From Clostridium pasteurianum (GTDB lineage: Bacteria > Bacillota > Clostridia > Clostridiales > Clostridiaceae), in the NCBI RefSeq assembly GCF_001705235.1, contig NZ_MCGV01000001.1, positions 3,786,181-3,850,180 on the forward strand: a stretch of 64,000 nt of DNA. The letters are read 5' to 3'. Position 1 is the first letter of the stretch. Each line of letters begins with the position of its first letter. The notes under the pieces are model-generated. The model was not told the origin of the DNA. It made no database searches and worked only from the letters and a program-made list of their open reading frames with translations. Shown in pieces: positions 63,860-64,000 of the stretch. Both the position numbers and the translations under genes were made by a program.

Positions 63860-64000
63860 ATGGAAGATAAAATAAAAGTAAGTGTTTTAATTGTTACCTA
63901 TAATCATTCGAGATTTATAAAAGAAGCTATGGATAGTGCACTTATGCAGCAAACAAAGTATAAATATGAAATTGTAGTAATGAATGATCATTCTAGTGAT
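63860..64000 (+). CDS. glycosyltransferase family 2 protein (3' end outside window)
   Basis: Begins with ATG at 63860 after AAAGGTGG: MEDKIKVSVLIVTYNHSRFI, continuing through KYEIVVMNDHSSD at the window edge. This is the N-terminal nucleotide-binding half of a GT2 enzyme (the DHSSD aspartate region). Only the first 47 codons are visible. Confidence 0.85.
   Translation, partial: MEDKIKVSVLIVTYNHSRFIKEAMDSALMQQTKYKYEIVVMNDHSSD

Overview
The window is very AT-rich chromosomal DNA from an anaerobic, spore-forming Firmicute of the genus Clostridium. It encodes spore proteins (two small acid-soluble proteins, YtxC, a PdaB-type deacetylase), a clostridial 2-hydroxyacyl-CoA dehydratase activator-type protein, and a secreted protein with nine ChW repeats, a repeat type especially expanded in Clostridium acetobutylicum. 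Gene content and order (valS-folC, argCJ/argBD, dap genes, tRNA cluster, thrS-infC-rpmI-rplT-pheST) agree with what I remember of the C. acetobutylicum chromosome. That species assignment is inference.

Layout. 0-4.8 kb: the 3' part of a large activator/DUF2229-type protein, a small divergent kinase-like protein and a cupin. 4.8-11.1 kb: T-box-controlled valS, folC, a cold-shock-like protein and a polysaccharide deacetylase. 11.4-16.9 kb (minus strand): PAP2 phosphatase, a Cys-rich four-helix protein, YibE/F plus an LtaS-like synthase as a pair, and a LysR regulator. 17-20.5 kb: a heterodimeric ABC exporter. 21-25.6 kb: arginine biosynthesis as divergent argCJ and argBD pairs. 25.6-30.3 kb: TSCPD protein, beta-propeller, DUF4364, a broken acetyltransferase, PdaB-like deacetylase and a two-OB-fold SSB-like protein. 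30.4-34.5 kb: diaminopimelate/lysine genes (dapH, aminotransferase, dapB, dapA). 35.3-39.1 kb: an OppA-OppB-OppC set without ATPases. 39.1-41.3 kb: a small membrane protein, SASP, methyltransferase and hslO. 41.3-41.9 kb: five tRNA genes (Val, Asp, Phe, Gly, Cys) behind one promoter. 42.2-48.1 kb: accessory genes (LCMT-type methyltransferase, SDR with divergent MerR, ChW protein, SASP). 48.2-58.2 kb: translation block (ytxC, T-box thrS, infC-rpmI-rplT, rRNA methyltransferase, T-box pheST). 58.4-64 kb: ZapA, a cysteine desulfurase/DUF3343 cluster and the start of a glycosylation locus.

The most unusual content lies between the genes. At least six copies of an element of about 190-280 bp with imperfect ~50 bp terminal inverted repeats occur at gene 3' ends. 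They come in three core types, are sometimes joined to further shared modules, and in several cases the tip of the element supplies the stop codon of the neighbouring gene. A second palindromic family has two full copies and one fragment. Two copies of the first family carry an internal hairpin with a conserved loop and compensatory stem changes. No transposase is present. These look like non-autonomous MITE-like or RNA-hairpin elements acting at 3' ends.

No CRISPR array, rRNA, intact insertion sequence or prophage was seen.
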